This document shows positions 24,223 through 32,457 of a stretch of 32,457 nucleotides of DNA, piece after piece. The notes beneath the pieces are model-generated. The model did no database searches. It was not told where the DNA came from and saw nothing but the letters and a program-made list of their open reading frames with translations. Source of the DNA: Candidatus Omnitrophota bacterium (GTDB taxonomy: Bacteria > Omnitrophota > Gorgyraeia > JABMQH01). The stretch is taken from contig JAPLLL010000007.1 in NCBI GenBank assembly GCA_026387595.1, positions 1 through 32,457 of the forward strand, written 5' to 3'. Position numbers and translations under genes: made by a program. Every line of letters starts with the position of its first letter. Position 1 is the first letter of the stretch.

Positions 24223-25133
24223 ATGGCAATTTTTAATAACAAGGTTATCCTTATAGCAGGAGGAACCGGTTCGTTCGGCAAAAAATTTGTAGAAACCATC
24301 CTAAACAGGTATAAACCCAAAAAGGTCATAATCTACAGCAGGGACGAGTTTAAACAGCACGAGATGCAGCATCAGTTTAAGGATCACAGGAACATCAGAT
24401 TTTTTATAGGCGATGTAAGGGACAAAGACAGGCTGAGGATGGCCTTTCAGGAGGTTGATTTTGTCGTGCACGCCGCCGCCTTAAAACAGGTCCCGGCCAT
24501 GGAATACAATCCTGCCGAGGCCGTCAAGACAAATACCTTAGGCGCCATGAACGTTATCGATGCGGCGCCACCAAATTATGCGCGGACAAATTATTTATCG
24601 CGGGCAATTCCTATTCCGGGAAGGCAAATACGAGATTCAGCGTTGTAAGGTACGGGAATGTATTGGATAGCAGGGGCAGCGTAGTGCCTTTTTTTCGCCA
24701 AAAGGCAAAAGAAGGCGTCATCCCTGTCACAGACATAAGGATGACGCGCTTTTTGATCACGTTAGGGCAAACGGTGGATTTTGTTATCAACTGTTTCAAA
24801 TTAATGCGCGGCGGAGAGCTTTTTGTGCCGAAAATTCCCAGCGTAAAGGTTGTTGATATCGCGAAGGCCATAGGAGGGCCCCGGTGCAGAATAAAAATAA
24901 TCGGTATAAGGCCCGGAGAGAAGCTCCACGAAGTCCTGGTCTCCGAGGACGATGCCAGAAACGTTTTGGAGCTTAAAGATTGTTATATGCTTAAGCCGAG
25001 CTTTCCGTGGTGGGATAAGAAAGCGCATTTTAACGGTAAAAAAGTGCCGGATGGCTTCAGGTACTCAAGCGATACAAATAAGGATTGGCTCAGGGGTGAT
25101 AGGTTAAAAAAGGTTCTAACCTCGGTTAAATGA
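24223..25133 (+). pseudogene. pseB: UDP-GlcNAc 4,6-dehydratase/5-epimerase PseB with a frameshifting internal deletion
   Basis: PseB starts the pseudaminic acid route from UDP-GlcNAc. The N-terminal part is intact: GGTGSFGKKFVE, YSRDEFKQHEMQ, FFIGDVRDKDRL, HAAALKQVPAMEYNP and NTLGAMNVIDAA. After about 24565 the frame jumps. GATKLCADKLFIAGNSYSGK and then RYGNVLDSRGS continue in another frame to the TGA at 25131-25133. The family segment between NVIDAA and GATK (about 23 residues, with the S-T-D-K motif and the catalytic Tyr of YGATK) is missing. A GGCG shared by both flanks marks the join. Unless the assembly is wrong, no active enzyme is made. A strong GGAGGTG lies at 24214-24220, and the stop overlaps pseC. 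Confidence 0.85.
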
Positions 25134-26275
25134 AAAATATTCCATACGCGAGACAGTGCATATATCCTGAAGATATCAGGGCGGTCACAGATGCGCTGAA
25201 TTCAGATTATATCACTCAGGGGCCGAAGGTTGCCGAGTTTGAAGATAAGGTTGCTTCCTATTGCGGAGCAAGATACGCGGTTTCAGTCAACTCGGGCACT
25301 TCTGCGCTTCACGCCGCCTGTTTTGCGGCAGGCATAAGCAGCAAAGACGAGGTCATTACGCCGGCAATCAGTTTTGCCGCGTCGTCAAATTGCGTTCTAT
25401 ATTGCGGGGGGATACCTAAATTTGCGGATGTCCTCGAAGACACAATAACAATAGACCCCGCATCAGCAAAGAAACTGATAACAAAAAAGACGAAGGCGAT
25501 CATCCCAGTAGATTTTGCCGGGCACCCAGCTGAATTGGATGAGATAAAAAAAATAGCTGCCAGGAATGGTCTCATAGTTATCGAAGACGCGGCGCACGCT
25601 CTCGGCGCTGAATACAAGGGTTCAAAGGTGGGTTGCGGCAAATACTCTGATATGACGATATTAAGCTTCCATGCCGTTAAACATATTACTACGGGTGAAG
25701 GGGGCATGGTATTAACTAACAGAAAAGACATTTATGAAAAATTGGTCATGTTCAGGAACCATGGCATTACCCGGGATAAGGTGAAACTAATAAATAAAAA
25801 TAAGCCGGCATGGTTTTATGAAATGCAGTTTTTAGGCTTTAATTACCGCCTTACCGATATCCAGTGCGCCTTGGGGCTTAGCCAGATGGATAAACTAAAT
25901 AGTTTTATAAAAAGGCGCAAAGAGATAGTTAAATTTTATAAACAGGAATTTGATAGCATGGAGAAGGTAATGTGCCTGAATGAAAGAGGATATGCGGCAT
26001 CAAGCTGGCATATCTTTCCGATACAAATAATGATAGCCAAACGCAGAGACGAAATTTTTAACGCACTTCGGTCAAAAGGCATAGGCGTAAACCTTCATTA
26101 TATACCCATATATCTGCAGCCTTATTACAAAAAATTGGGCTATAAAAACGGGTTATGTCCACGGGCAGAGAAATATTATGAGCGAACAATAACGTTGCCG
26201 CTCTATCCCCAACTGTCCAGGGGAGATCTAAAAAGAATAGTTAATGCTACGAAAAAAATAATAGATGCCCTATGA
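25130..26275 (+). CDS. pseC: UDP-4-keto-6-deoxy-N-acetyl-L-altrosamine aminotransferase
   Basis: Second step of the pseudaminic acid route: a PLP-dependent amino transfer to C4 of the PseB product. Seen: IPYARQCIYPEDIRAV at the N-terminus, SDYITQGPKVAEFE, NSGTSALHAAC, DEVITPAISFAASSN, IEDAAHALGAEYKG, the PLP lysine in SFHAVKHITTGEGGM (near residue 187), FNYRLTDIQCALG and NLHYIPIYLQPYY. All match PseC and the 381 residues are full length. It is coupled on both sides by ATGA overlaps, to pseB and to the fusion gene. Confidence 0.92.
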   Translation: MKNIPYARQCIYPEDIRAVTDALNSDYITQGPKVAEFEDKVASYCGARYAVSVNSGTSALHAACFAAGISSKDEVITPAISFAASSNCVLYCGGIPKFADVLEDTITIDPASAKKLITKKTKAIIPVDFAGHPAELDEIKKIAARNGLIVIEDAAHALGAEYKGSKVGCGKYSDMTILSFHAVKHITTGEGGMVLTNRKDIYEKLVMFRNHGITRDKVKLINKNKPAWFYEMQFLGFNYRLTDIQCALGLSQMDKLNSFIKRRKEIVKFYKQEFDSMEKVMCLNERGYAASSWHIFPIQIMIAKRRDEIFNALRSKGIGVNLHYIPIYLQPYYKKLGYKNGLCPRAEKYYERTITLPLYPQLSRGDLKRIVNATKKIIDAL

Positions 26276-28728
26276 AAAGTTTTTTAGTTAAAGATTTATT
26301 ATTGGAGTTAAGTTCAAAAAATTGCACAGAGTTACAAAAGAGCCCGGAATATCTTGAATGGGTCGGCCCCAATATAGCGGATATGGCCAACGAATTTGTT
26401 CTGAAGCACAAGCTGACGGACTCATATTTTATAAAGAGGATAAACTCCGCTTTTAAAACAAATCGTTTTGAAACGTTGTTAAAACGATGGCTTGTTACCT
26501 ATCTTTGGGATTTTTTAAGCATGTTAGATGATTTTGTGGTGTATGGCCTGGCATTAAATAGAGAATTAATTTTAGAAGATTTGCCCTTAAATAGATTTGG
26601 CGTTGAAAAGTATTGTTCGAAATTTGGCGTCAAGATAGATATAAAATGGACACAGCAGTCAAACGTCGCGCAAAGGGCCTTTAGCATCATTTTGAAATGC
26701 TTAAGCATGGTCTGGTTTAGTGTAAACAATGGGTTCAGGGCGCCGAGGAGTAGGAAGAAATATAAAGTCATGCGAGAAGCGGTATGGGGGCTATACGATG
26801 TAGGCGGCTATTTTTTCCATGATGATTTTTTCGTTGATGGCGCAAAGATTAAAAAGGAGGATCTTCTTTTATTTTCAAGGGGTATTCCCTGGGAACCAGG
26901 GCGTTTCAAAGGATACCAGGATGCGCAAAAATCACCGTATAAGCATTTTGACCCTTCTTCTTTATCAATAGGGATTAGTTCATTCTGTTTGAGGATAATA
27001 CCCAAGTATATAATCTCTGGCTCTATCGCTATATTTAAAGAGATACGTTCTAGCCACTTTTCATTGCATTGGAGCGTTTATTTGTGCTTTATTCATAATG
27101 CGCTTCCTTATGAAAAGATATTTTCTCATTTCGAGATAACATCCGAGCTGGGGCACAATTATTTTTCCGTAGGGCATATCCCGGAAGCGATAGTATGCGA
27201 AAACCATGGCACTAAATATTATCTCATGCATTGGTCTGATCACTCGATACCTATAAACAAATTTTTGATTTCGTTTCTTGGCTGCGATAAATTTCTGTCA
27301 TGGGGCAGGGCCCATACGAAGGATGCCGGGCTGGACAGCGCTTGTTTGCTGTCTACAGGGTACGTGTTTAAAAAATTTATTAAAGAAACCGCTTCTAAGC
27401 GGGATCAGATATTACGTGAAATGGGCATAACGGCGGAAAGGAAGATAATAACCTTTTTTGACGAAAGCTTTGGCGGCAGGTGCAAAATGACGGGCGAGAA
27501 CTATGTTATGTTTTGGGAAACCATTCTGAAGTTTACCGAAAATAATAAGGATAATGTCGTTTTTGTTAAAACGAAATGGCTGTCGAGAGCTGATCATTTA
27601 CCGAATGTCTTGAAGCAGAGATTCATTGATATAAAAAATAAACTGGCGGCTATGGCAGATGTCCATATCATTGATTCTTTCAGATGGTCTTTCATTGACT
27701 ATATTGGCATATCCGATGTAGTGATTACTCAAGGCATGACCAGCTCATCTACAATAGCGATAATTTGCGGGATCCCTGGGTTGTATCTGGACCAGGCGCA
27801 GTATGATCACCCTTTTTCAAAAGCTTTAAAGGGCAAGGTTGTCTTTGATGAGCCGCGAGAATTATTATCCATGATAGAAAAGATATTAGCGGGGTTAGCC
27901 AACCCTTTTAATTATATCCCGGAGGTTATGTTAAGGACCTTTGATGAATATCCGGATGACCGGGGTATCGACCTATTCCGTGACGTTTTGGTGGGCATGC
28001 CCCAAAAACGTGTCGGGATTATCGTCCAGGCGAGAATGGGGTCTACGCGGCTACCGGGGAAGGCGTTGAAAACCATATCCGGGAAGCCCATGCTGGAGAT
28101 TTTAGTAAACAGGCTAAAGCGGTGCAAGAACACGAATCTGTTGATCGTTGCCACTACAGTAAATAAAAACGATGATGCTATTGAATTATTAGCCAACGAT
28201 TTGGGGGTGGAGTGCTTTAGGGGGGATGAGGAGGATGTACTAAGCAGGTACCACGGCGCCGCAAAAAGATATGGCCTGGATGTTATTGTAAGGGTTACTT
28301 CCGATTGCCCCTTAATGGATCCGTCGCTTGTGGATGCGTTGGTTATGTATTATACCGATAATATACCGGTTGATTATGTTTCGAATACGCTCGAGAGGAC
28401 ATATCCCCGCGGGTTTGATATTGAGGTCTTTAGTTCCAAGGCCCTGGAGGATGCTGACAGGAAAGCCTCTAAACGTTACCAGAGGGAGCACGTTACGCCT
28501 TTTATTTACGAGAATATGAAATGTTTGAACTATGCCTCCGAAAAGAATGCTGCAAAATACAGGGTTACCGTGGATACGATCGAGGACCTTAAGTTGGTCG
28601 CCTCTGTATTTGACCTATTAAAAGGATGTGAAGGCTTCGGGTACCGGCAGGTTATAGATTTGCTTGATTCAAAGCCTGAACTGGCAGAGATGAACAAGCA
28701 TGTGGAACAGAAAAAAGTCGCAATATGA
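26272..28728 (+). CDS. Fusion of an unknown surface-carbohydrate (transferase-like) protein with a SpsF/PseF cytidylyltransferase
   Basis: An 818-residue two-part protein. Residues 1 to about 575 resemble large bacterial surface-carbohydrate proteins with a GT-B-like C-terminal half (FVKTKWLSRADHLPN, VVITQGMTSSSTIAIICGIPGLYLDQ), suggesting a nucleotide-sugar transferase. From about 578, GIIVQARMGSTRLPGKAL begins a SpsF/PseF-type cytidylyltransferase with GKPMLEILVNRL, VATTVNKNDDAIE, RGDEEDVLSRY, RVTSDCPLMDP and RGFDIEVFSS. In pseudaminic loci PseF makes CMP-Pse. Fusing it to a likely Pse transferase would join activation and transfer. It is coupled by ATGA overlaps to pseC and pseG. The PseF part is confident; the N-terminal role is inference. 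Confidence 0.8.
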   Translation: MKSFLVKDLLLELSSKNCTELQKSPEYLEWVGPNIADMANEFVLKHKLTDSYFIKRINSAFKTNRFETLLKRWLVTYLWDFLSMLDDFVVYGLALNRELILEDLPLNRFGVEKYCSKFGVKIDIKWTQQSNVAQRAFSIILKCLSMVWFSVNNGFRAPRSRKKYKVMREAVWGLYDVGGYFFHDDFFVDGAKIKKEDLLLFSRGIPWEPGRFKGYQDAQKSPYKHFDPSSLSIGISSFCLRIIPKYIISGSIAIFKEIRSSHFSLHWSVYLCFIHNALPYEKIFSHFEITSELGHNYFSVGHIPEAIVCENHGTKYYLMHWSDHSIPINKFLISFLGCDKFLSWGRAHTKDAGLDSACLLSTGYVFKKFIKETASKRDQILREMGITAERKIITFFDESFGGRCKMTGENYVMFWETILKFTENNKDNVVFVKTKWLSRADHLPNVLKQRFIDIKNKLAAMADVHIIDSFRWSFIDYIGISDVVITQGMTSSSTIAIICGIPGLYLDQAQYDHPFSKALKGKVVFDEPRELLSMIEKILAGLANPFNYIPEVMLRTFDEYPDDRGIDLFRDVLVGMPQKRVGIIVQARMGSTRLPGKALKTISGKPMLEILVNRLKRCKNTNLLIVATTVNKNDDAIELLANDLGVECFRGDEEDVLSRYHGAAKRYGLDVIVRVTSDCPLMDPSLVDALVMYYTDNIPVDYVSNTLERTYPRGFDIEVFSSKALEDADRKASKRYQREHVTPFIYENMKCLNYASEKNAAKYRVTVDTIEDLKLVASVFDLLKGCEGFGYRQVIDLLDSKPELAEMNKHVEQKKVAI

Positions 28729-29675
28729 ACGTCTTGATACTTACCGAAGGAGGGAAAGATATAGGGTTTGGCCATATAACGAGGTGCACGGGCCTTTATC
28801 AAGGGATTAAAAAAATCATCCCGCGCGCGACGATTGAATTTATAATTTATGGCGATAAGGAAGCAACAAGGTTTTTAGAAATGCACGAGAAATATGCCAA
28901 AAACATCAATTGGCATGAAAAAAAAAAAAAAATGTTTGAGGCGACAGCGAATTCCGATGTTGTGATTATCGATTCCTATTTGGCAAAGAAGTCTGTTTAT
29001 GACAAGATTTCCAAGATAACCAAAGGTCGCCTGTTAATGATAGATGATTACAAAAGACTGGATTACCCGAGGGGAATAGTTGTTAACCCTTCTATTTGCG
29101 GCGGCAGGTTTAATTATTCAAAAAAAACAGGTACAACGTACTTGCATGGCAGGGATTATATAATATTGCGAAAGGAGTTCTGGCGGGTTCCGAAAAAAGA
29201 TATAAACGAGAAAGTTAAGAGTGTGCTTGTAACACTTGGTGGTATGAAGCGGGCCCAAATAGCCGAACGCATAATTGAAAACCTCAAAAAGAAAATGGAT
29301 CTTAAATTTTTGATTGTTGAGCCCTATAATTATCGTTTAAGCGCGGGGCAAATGGTTGGTTTGATGTCAAGAGCGGATATCTGTATTTCCGGAGGCGGGC
29401 AGACGACTTATGAGCTGGCAAGGTGCGGCGTGCCAGCGGTTGGAATTTGTTTTGCGGATAACCAAACATTAAATCTTCAGGAAGGTAAAAAGGCGGCTTT
29501 TCTGGAACCTGTCGGCCGGTATGACAAAAAAGGACTATTTCAAAATGTAAAAAAAGTGCTGGAAGGATTAGATTTTAGAAAACGAATTATGATGAGTCAG
29601 GCCGGGCAGAACGTTGTCGACGGACAGGGAGCCATAAGGGTAATAAAGGAATTAGTGCGGCAAATGGGGTCTTAA
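28725..29675 (+). CDS. pseG: UDP-2,4-diacetamido-2,4,6-trideoxy-L-altropyranose hydrolase
   Basis: Removes UDP in the pseudaminic acid route, giving the sugar used by PseI. Seen: LTEGGKDIGFGHITRCTGL at the N-terminus with the family's GxGHxxR histidine and arginine, VVIDSYLAKK, MIDDYKRLDYPRGIVVNPS, SVLVTLGGMKRAQIAERI, and SGGGQTTYELARCGVPAVGI near residue 225, the UDP-binding loop. The 316 residues are slightly shorter than many PseG. The stretch EPYN-YRLSAGQM looks compressed, so a small loss there is possible. A run of 15 A's codes for the KKKK at about residue 66. It overlaps the fusion gene by ATGA. Confidence 0.88.
   Translation: MNVLILTEGGKDIGFGHITRCTGLYQGIKKIIPRATIEFIIYGDKEATRFLEMHEKYAKNINWHEKKKKMFEATANSDVVIIDSYLAKKSVYDKISKITKGRLLMIDDYKRLDYPRGIVVNPSICGGRFNYSKKTGTTYLHGRDYIILRKEFWRVPKKDINEKVKSVLVTLGGMKRAQIAERIIENLKKKMDLKFLIVEPYNYRLSAGQMVGLMSRADICISGGGQTTYELARCGVPAVGICFADNQTLNLQEGKKAAFLEPVGRYDKKGLFQNVKKVLEGLDFRKRIMMSQAGQNVVDGQGAIRVIKELVRQMGS
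28918..28932. repeat. 15-A homopolymer inside pseG
   Basis: Fifteen consecutive A's, coding for Glu (last two bases), four Lys and the first base of Met. It is the longest homopolymer I noticed in the window. Such tracts are prone to slippage in replication and transcription, so pseG could be switched or made in mixed frames. Confidence 0.85.
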
Positions 29676-29714
29676 TAGGGAGCAGGATACATTCCGGCTT
29701 GTCAGAAAGATAAA

Positions 29715-30506
29715 ATGAGCAATTCATGGATGGCGCGAAACAAAGAGTTTTGGAAAAACCAGGCGAAGGAGCACAAGGCCGATATAGAGGCAGTAAATTT
29801 TGATCCCCTTCAAGAAGAGCTTGAGCTTCATTTTCTACGGCAGTTTATCGGAGAAAACGAAGCCGTTCTTGACGTAGGATGCGGTAATGGGAGAACATTA
29901 ATGGATTTCGCAGTGGCTAAAAAAAATTCTATGTTCTATGGGATAGATTATACAGATGAGATGATAGCAATTGCAAATGAACGTAAAATTTCACAAAAAA
30001 TAGATAACGTCAATTTCCAAACAGGGGATGCTTCCTCGGATAACCTAGGCAATATGTTTAAGATTGAATTTGACAAGATTATCTCGAAGCGGCTTTTAAT
30101 AAATTTAAAAGGGGAAAATAAGTATAAGGCTGTTAAGAATATCCATTCTATGCTTAAGAAAAAGGGCACGTATATAATGGTAGAGTGTTTTGTGGAGCCA
30201 TTAGCGAGCATAAATACCATTCGTAAAACCTTAGGCCTTGAGGAAATAAAGGTAAAGCATTTTAATGAATATCTTAATTACGGTTTTCTGGATGAGATAA
30301 AAGGATTGTTTAAGATAGCGAAGCAGATTGATTTTGAAAGCTTGTATTATTTTACTTCAAGGATATATAATGCCTGCCTATCAAAGGGAGAAAAACTAGA
30401 TTATCATGCCCCTGTAAATGAGATGGCTGTTCAGCTTATCAAAAGCGGGGTTAACGGTATGCCGGGTTATTCTCCAGAGATAATTTTTCTTTTAGAAAAG
30501 GTTTAA
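29715..30506 (+). CDS. Class I SAM-dependent methyltransferase
   Basis: A 263-residue protein. N-terminal WMARNKEFWKNQAKEH is followed by SAM motif I VLDVGCGNGRTLMDFA (about residues 51-66), then FYGIDYTDEMIAIANE, and a KKKGTYIMVECF strand. NGMPGYSPEIIFLLEK ends it. The N-terminal WxxxQ-like segment is common in methyltransferases of surface-glycan loci. It sits between pseG and pseI, so N- or O-methylation of a pseudaminic acid derivative or of the glycan is plausible. It is not overlapped by its neighbours (39 and 30 base gaps), which suggests it may have been added to the cassette. Confidence 0.8.
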   Translation: MSNSWMARNKEFWKNQAKEHKADIEAVNFDPLQEELELHFLRQFIGENEAVLDVGCGNGRTLMDFAVAKKNSMFYGIDYTDEMIAIANERKISQKIDNVNFQTGDASSDNLGNMFKIEFDKIISKRLLINLKGENKYKAVKNIHSMLKKKGTYIMVECFVEPLASINTIRKTLGLEEIKVKHFNEYLNYGFLDEIKGLFKIAKQIDFESLYYFTSRIYNACLSKGEKLDYHAPVNEMAVQLIKSGVNGMPGYSPEIIFLLEKV

Positions 30507-30536
30507 GGGTTAAAATTTATTTTTAAAACTGTAAAA

Positions 30537-31595
30537 ATGGAAAAAGAGAAAATAAAGATAGGGAAAAGGCTGATAGGCGAAAAGGAACCGGCATTTATCG
30601 TAGCCGAGTTATCGGCGAATCATGCCCAGAATTTTAATTTGGCCGTCAAGACGATCAGGATGGCTAAAGAAATGGGCGCGGATGCCATAAAGCTTCAGAC
30701 ATACACCCCTGACACCATGACTATAGACGCTGCCAATAAATACTTTGTGATAAGGCATCCCAAATGGGGAGGCCAGACGTTATATAAGCTGTATAAGAAG
30801 GCATACACCCCCTGGGCCTGGTTTAAAAGGTTAAAAAAGGTGGCGGATGATGAGGGGATCGTATTTTTTTCAACCGCTTTTGACCGATCTGCTGTAGATC
30901 TTTTGGAAGGACTAAATGTTCCCATACACAAAGTGGCGTCTTTTGAATTGACCGACCTGCCGTTGATAGAATATATGGCGAAGACCGGGAAACCGCTTAT
31001 ACTATCCACTGGCATGGCAACTATCAAGGAGATCAATGACGCGGTCAAAACCGCAAAAAACGCGGGGGCGGGAGAAATAGCGCTGCTTAAATGCGTGAGC
31101 AGTTATCCGGCAAAACCCAAAGATATGCATCTGCGAACAATACTTGATATGACAAAACGGTTTGGCTGCGTCGTCGGGCTCTCCGATCATACGTTAGGGG
31201 TAGGTGTTTCAATCGCGGCAGTTTCAATCGGTGCCAGGATAATAGAAAAACATTTTACATTATCGAGACGTATTAAAAGTCCGGATAGTTTTTTTTCGAT
31301 AGAGCCACAGGAGTTACGAATTTTGGTTGATTCTATAAGGGTCGCCGAAGAATCGTTAGGACGTGTATCTTATGAGCCAAGGGGCGAGGAAAAGAATAAC
31401 AGGATTTTCAGGCGCTCGTTATTTGCGGTAAAGGATATCAAGAAAGACGAGGTCCTGACAAATGATAATATACGTTCGATAAGGCCTGGCTTCGGGCTGT
31501 ATCCTAAATATTTAAAAGATGCCCTGGGAAAAATTGCAAAAAGGAATATAAAAAAAGGAACGCCCCTGAATTGGGGTCTGATGAGAATAAAATGA
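30537..31595 (+). CDS. pseI: Pseudaminic acid synthase
   Basis: Condenses the PseG product with phosphoenolpyruvate to form pseudaminic acid; it is a NeuB-family barrel with a C-terminal SAF domain. Seen: FIVAELSANHAQNFNLAVK near residue 20, IKLQTYTPDTMTID (the PseI-type form), FSTAFDRSAVD, VASFELTDLPLIEY, STGMATIKEI, LKCVSSYPAKP, LSDHTLGVGV, and EKHFTLSRRIKSPDSFFSIEP, which separates it from NeuB at 19149. The 352 residues are full length. Its stop overlaps the ABC transporter start by ATGA. Confidence 0.92.
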   Translation: MEKEKIKIGKRLIGEKEPAFIVAELSANHAQNFNLAVKTIRMAKEMGADAIKLQTYTPDTMTIDAANKYFVIRHPKWGGQTLYKLYKKAYTPWAWFKRLKKVADDEGIVFFSTAFDRSAVDLLEGLNVPIHKVASFELTDLPLIEYMAKTGKPLILSTGMATIKEINDAVKTAKNAGAGEIALLKCVSSYPAKPKDMHLRTILDMTKRFGCVVGLSDHTLGVGVSIAAVSIGARIIEKHFTLSRRIKSPDSFFSIEPQELRILVDSIRVAEESLGRVSYEPRGEEKNNRIFRRSLFAVKDIKKDEVLTNDNIRSIRPGFGLYPKYLKDALGKIAKRNIKKGTPLNWGLMRIK

Positions 31596-32457
31596 GATCT
31601 AAAGACGCAAAAACCATTTTTTTCTTTATAAAAAAGTATAAGAAATATATTACCTGGATTACAACCTTTTCCATATTGTACGCCATTTTTGAAGGATTAA
31701 GCATAGCAGCACTATTTCCTATTATAAATTCAGTTGTAAATATGAATTCCGTGGTTGCCAGCGGAGGCGGTGTTATTAAGCTGTTGAATATTTTCATAAG
31801 AATCATCCCCGTTAAGGATGTTTTTATCGCCGCATGTATTTTTGTAATTTTAACTGTTATTCTAAAAAATATATTTCGATATTTATATCTGGGGCTTACC
31901 TCCTATGGGAGTTATCGGGTTTGGGAGGACCTGCAGGAAGAGCTATTCATCAAATATATAAACGCTGATTATAGATATATGCTTGACCATAAACAAGGCG
32001 AAATTGTTTATAAGCTTAATGGCCCCCCTTCAGAAACGGGCAGTGCGTTACAGCTTATACCGCAGTCGCTCACGGAGATCTTGAAGGTCACGCTTATTCT
32101 CGGGGTATTATTTTCAATGTCCTTTCTTGTTACATGTGGTGTAATTGTTATAGGTGGCATATTTTATTTTGCAACACGGAGCGCCTCCAGGAAAACATCC
32201 TATTTTTTGGGTAAAGGGCGCGTCGAAGCGTGCGAGGAACAGAGCGTCCTGATAAATGAGATGATAAGCGGCATAAAACAGATCAAGGTATTTTTAAGCG
32301 AAAAAAGATGGATATCTAAATTTTATAACGCAACGGGCAGATATTTTAGCATGGCAAAAAAGGATGCCTTATTGAGCAATATGCCCGCAAGCGCGCTGGA
32401 GATATTTGCATTGGTTACGTTAAGCATAGTTTTAATATGCATAAGGAAATTCTCGCC
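31592..32457 (+). CDS. ABC transporter transmembrane domain, glycan flippase type (3' end outside window)
   Basis: The first 288 codons of a gene starting at ATG 31592, overlapping the pseI stop as ATGA. The protein begins MRSKDAKTIFFFIKKYKKYITW. It has membrane segments near residues 20-45 (TTFSILYAIFEGLSIAALF), 76-105 and 160-200, and a cytoplasmic coupling stretch INADYRYMLDHKQGEIVYKL. EEQSVLINEMISGIKQIKVF follows, typical of MsbA/PglK-type exporters. The ATP-binding domain would lie beyond the window. PglK-like proteins flip lipid-linked oligosaccharides; here it would serve the glycan made by this locus. Confidence 0.8.
   Translation, partial: MRSKDAKTIFFFIKKYKKYITWITTFSILYAIFEGLSIAALFPIINSVVNMNSVVASGGGVIKLLNIFIRIIPVKDVFIAACIFVILTVILKNIFRYLYLGLTSYGSYRVWEDLQEELFIKYINADYRYMLDHKQGEIVYKLNGPPSETGSALQLIPQSLTEILKVTLILGVLFSMSFLVTCGVIVIGGIFYFATRSASRKTSYFLGKGRVEACEEQSVLINEMISGIKQIKVFLSEKRWISKFYNATGRYFSMAKKDALLSNMPASALEIFALVTLSIVLICIRKFS

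Noticed and set aside
1..32457. tRNA, rRNA, CRISPR array or classical IS transposase
   Set aside because: None seen; no regular spacer-repeat array, no cloverleaf-like sequence and no DDE or IS200-type gene.

Overview
This window is one long, almost entirely plus-strand gene block for making and exporting a surface polysaccharide. It contains Wzi-like and Wza/SLBB-like envelope proteins, a Wzz-like chain-length protein and an ABC flippase, which implies a Gram-negative cell. The gene style suggests an uncultured lineage: many ATGA stop/start overlaps, an EPS-associated MarR regulator, a short RmlA, and small GIY-YIG genes dropped between operon genes. Candidatus Omnitrophota is my best guess, by inference only.

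Layout. Positions 1-7072 hold nucleotide-sugar enzymes: a partial UDP-glucose dehydrogenase, RmlC-family epimerase, RmlA, a DegT aminotransferase, RmlB, a WbpA-type UDP-GlcNAc dehydrogenase and a WbpP-type 4-epimerase. Two GIY-YIG elements interrupt this run (1465-1761 and 5849-6144). Positions 7097-12867 begin at a promoter and hold UDP-glucuronate decarboxylase, a Wzi-like outer-membrane protein and a large SLBB export protein. Positions 12890-18028 begin at a second promoter and hold the MarR-type regulator, a broken radical SAM gene, Wzz, a HisC-like aminotransferase and two methyltransferases. Positions 18025-24205 hold an N-acetyl sugar amidotransferase and a NeuB/NeuC/NeuA (sialic or legionaminic acid) set, with a methyltransferase and a possible transferase. 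Positions 24223-31595 hold a pseudaminic acid set: PseB (broken), PseC, a transferase-PseF fusion, PseG, a methyltransferase and PseI. An ABC transporter runs off the right edge.

How the genes work together. The first part supplies dTDP-6-deoxy or amino sugars, UDP-GlcNAcA/GalNAcA and UDP-xylose. The second half supplies two CMP-activated nonulosonic acids. Methyltransferases and amidotransferase would decorate them, and Wzz, SLBB, Wzi and the ABC protein would handle flipping, length and export. PseH and LegB/LegC/LegH are not in the window.

Most notable observations. (1) Both GIY-YIG genes are bounded by perfect 14-bp inverted repeats whose arms differ between the copies in a compensated way. 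Each sits exactly in a former ATGA stop/start overlap, so both host genes stay intact and the 3' repeat arm supplies the next gene's ribosome binding site. (2) Six genes carry short internal deletions, three of them frameshifting, which could be real decay or an assembly fault. (3) A 15-A tract lies in pseG and an octamer tandem repeat lies in the DegT gene. (4) The export protein carries three CPxC/CPYD zinc-ribbon-like units after its signal peptide. No tRNA, rRNA or CRISPR array was seen, and no gene-free stretch exceeds 300 bases.
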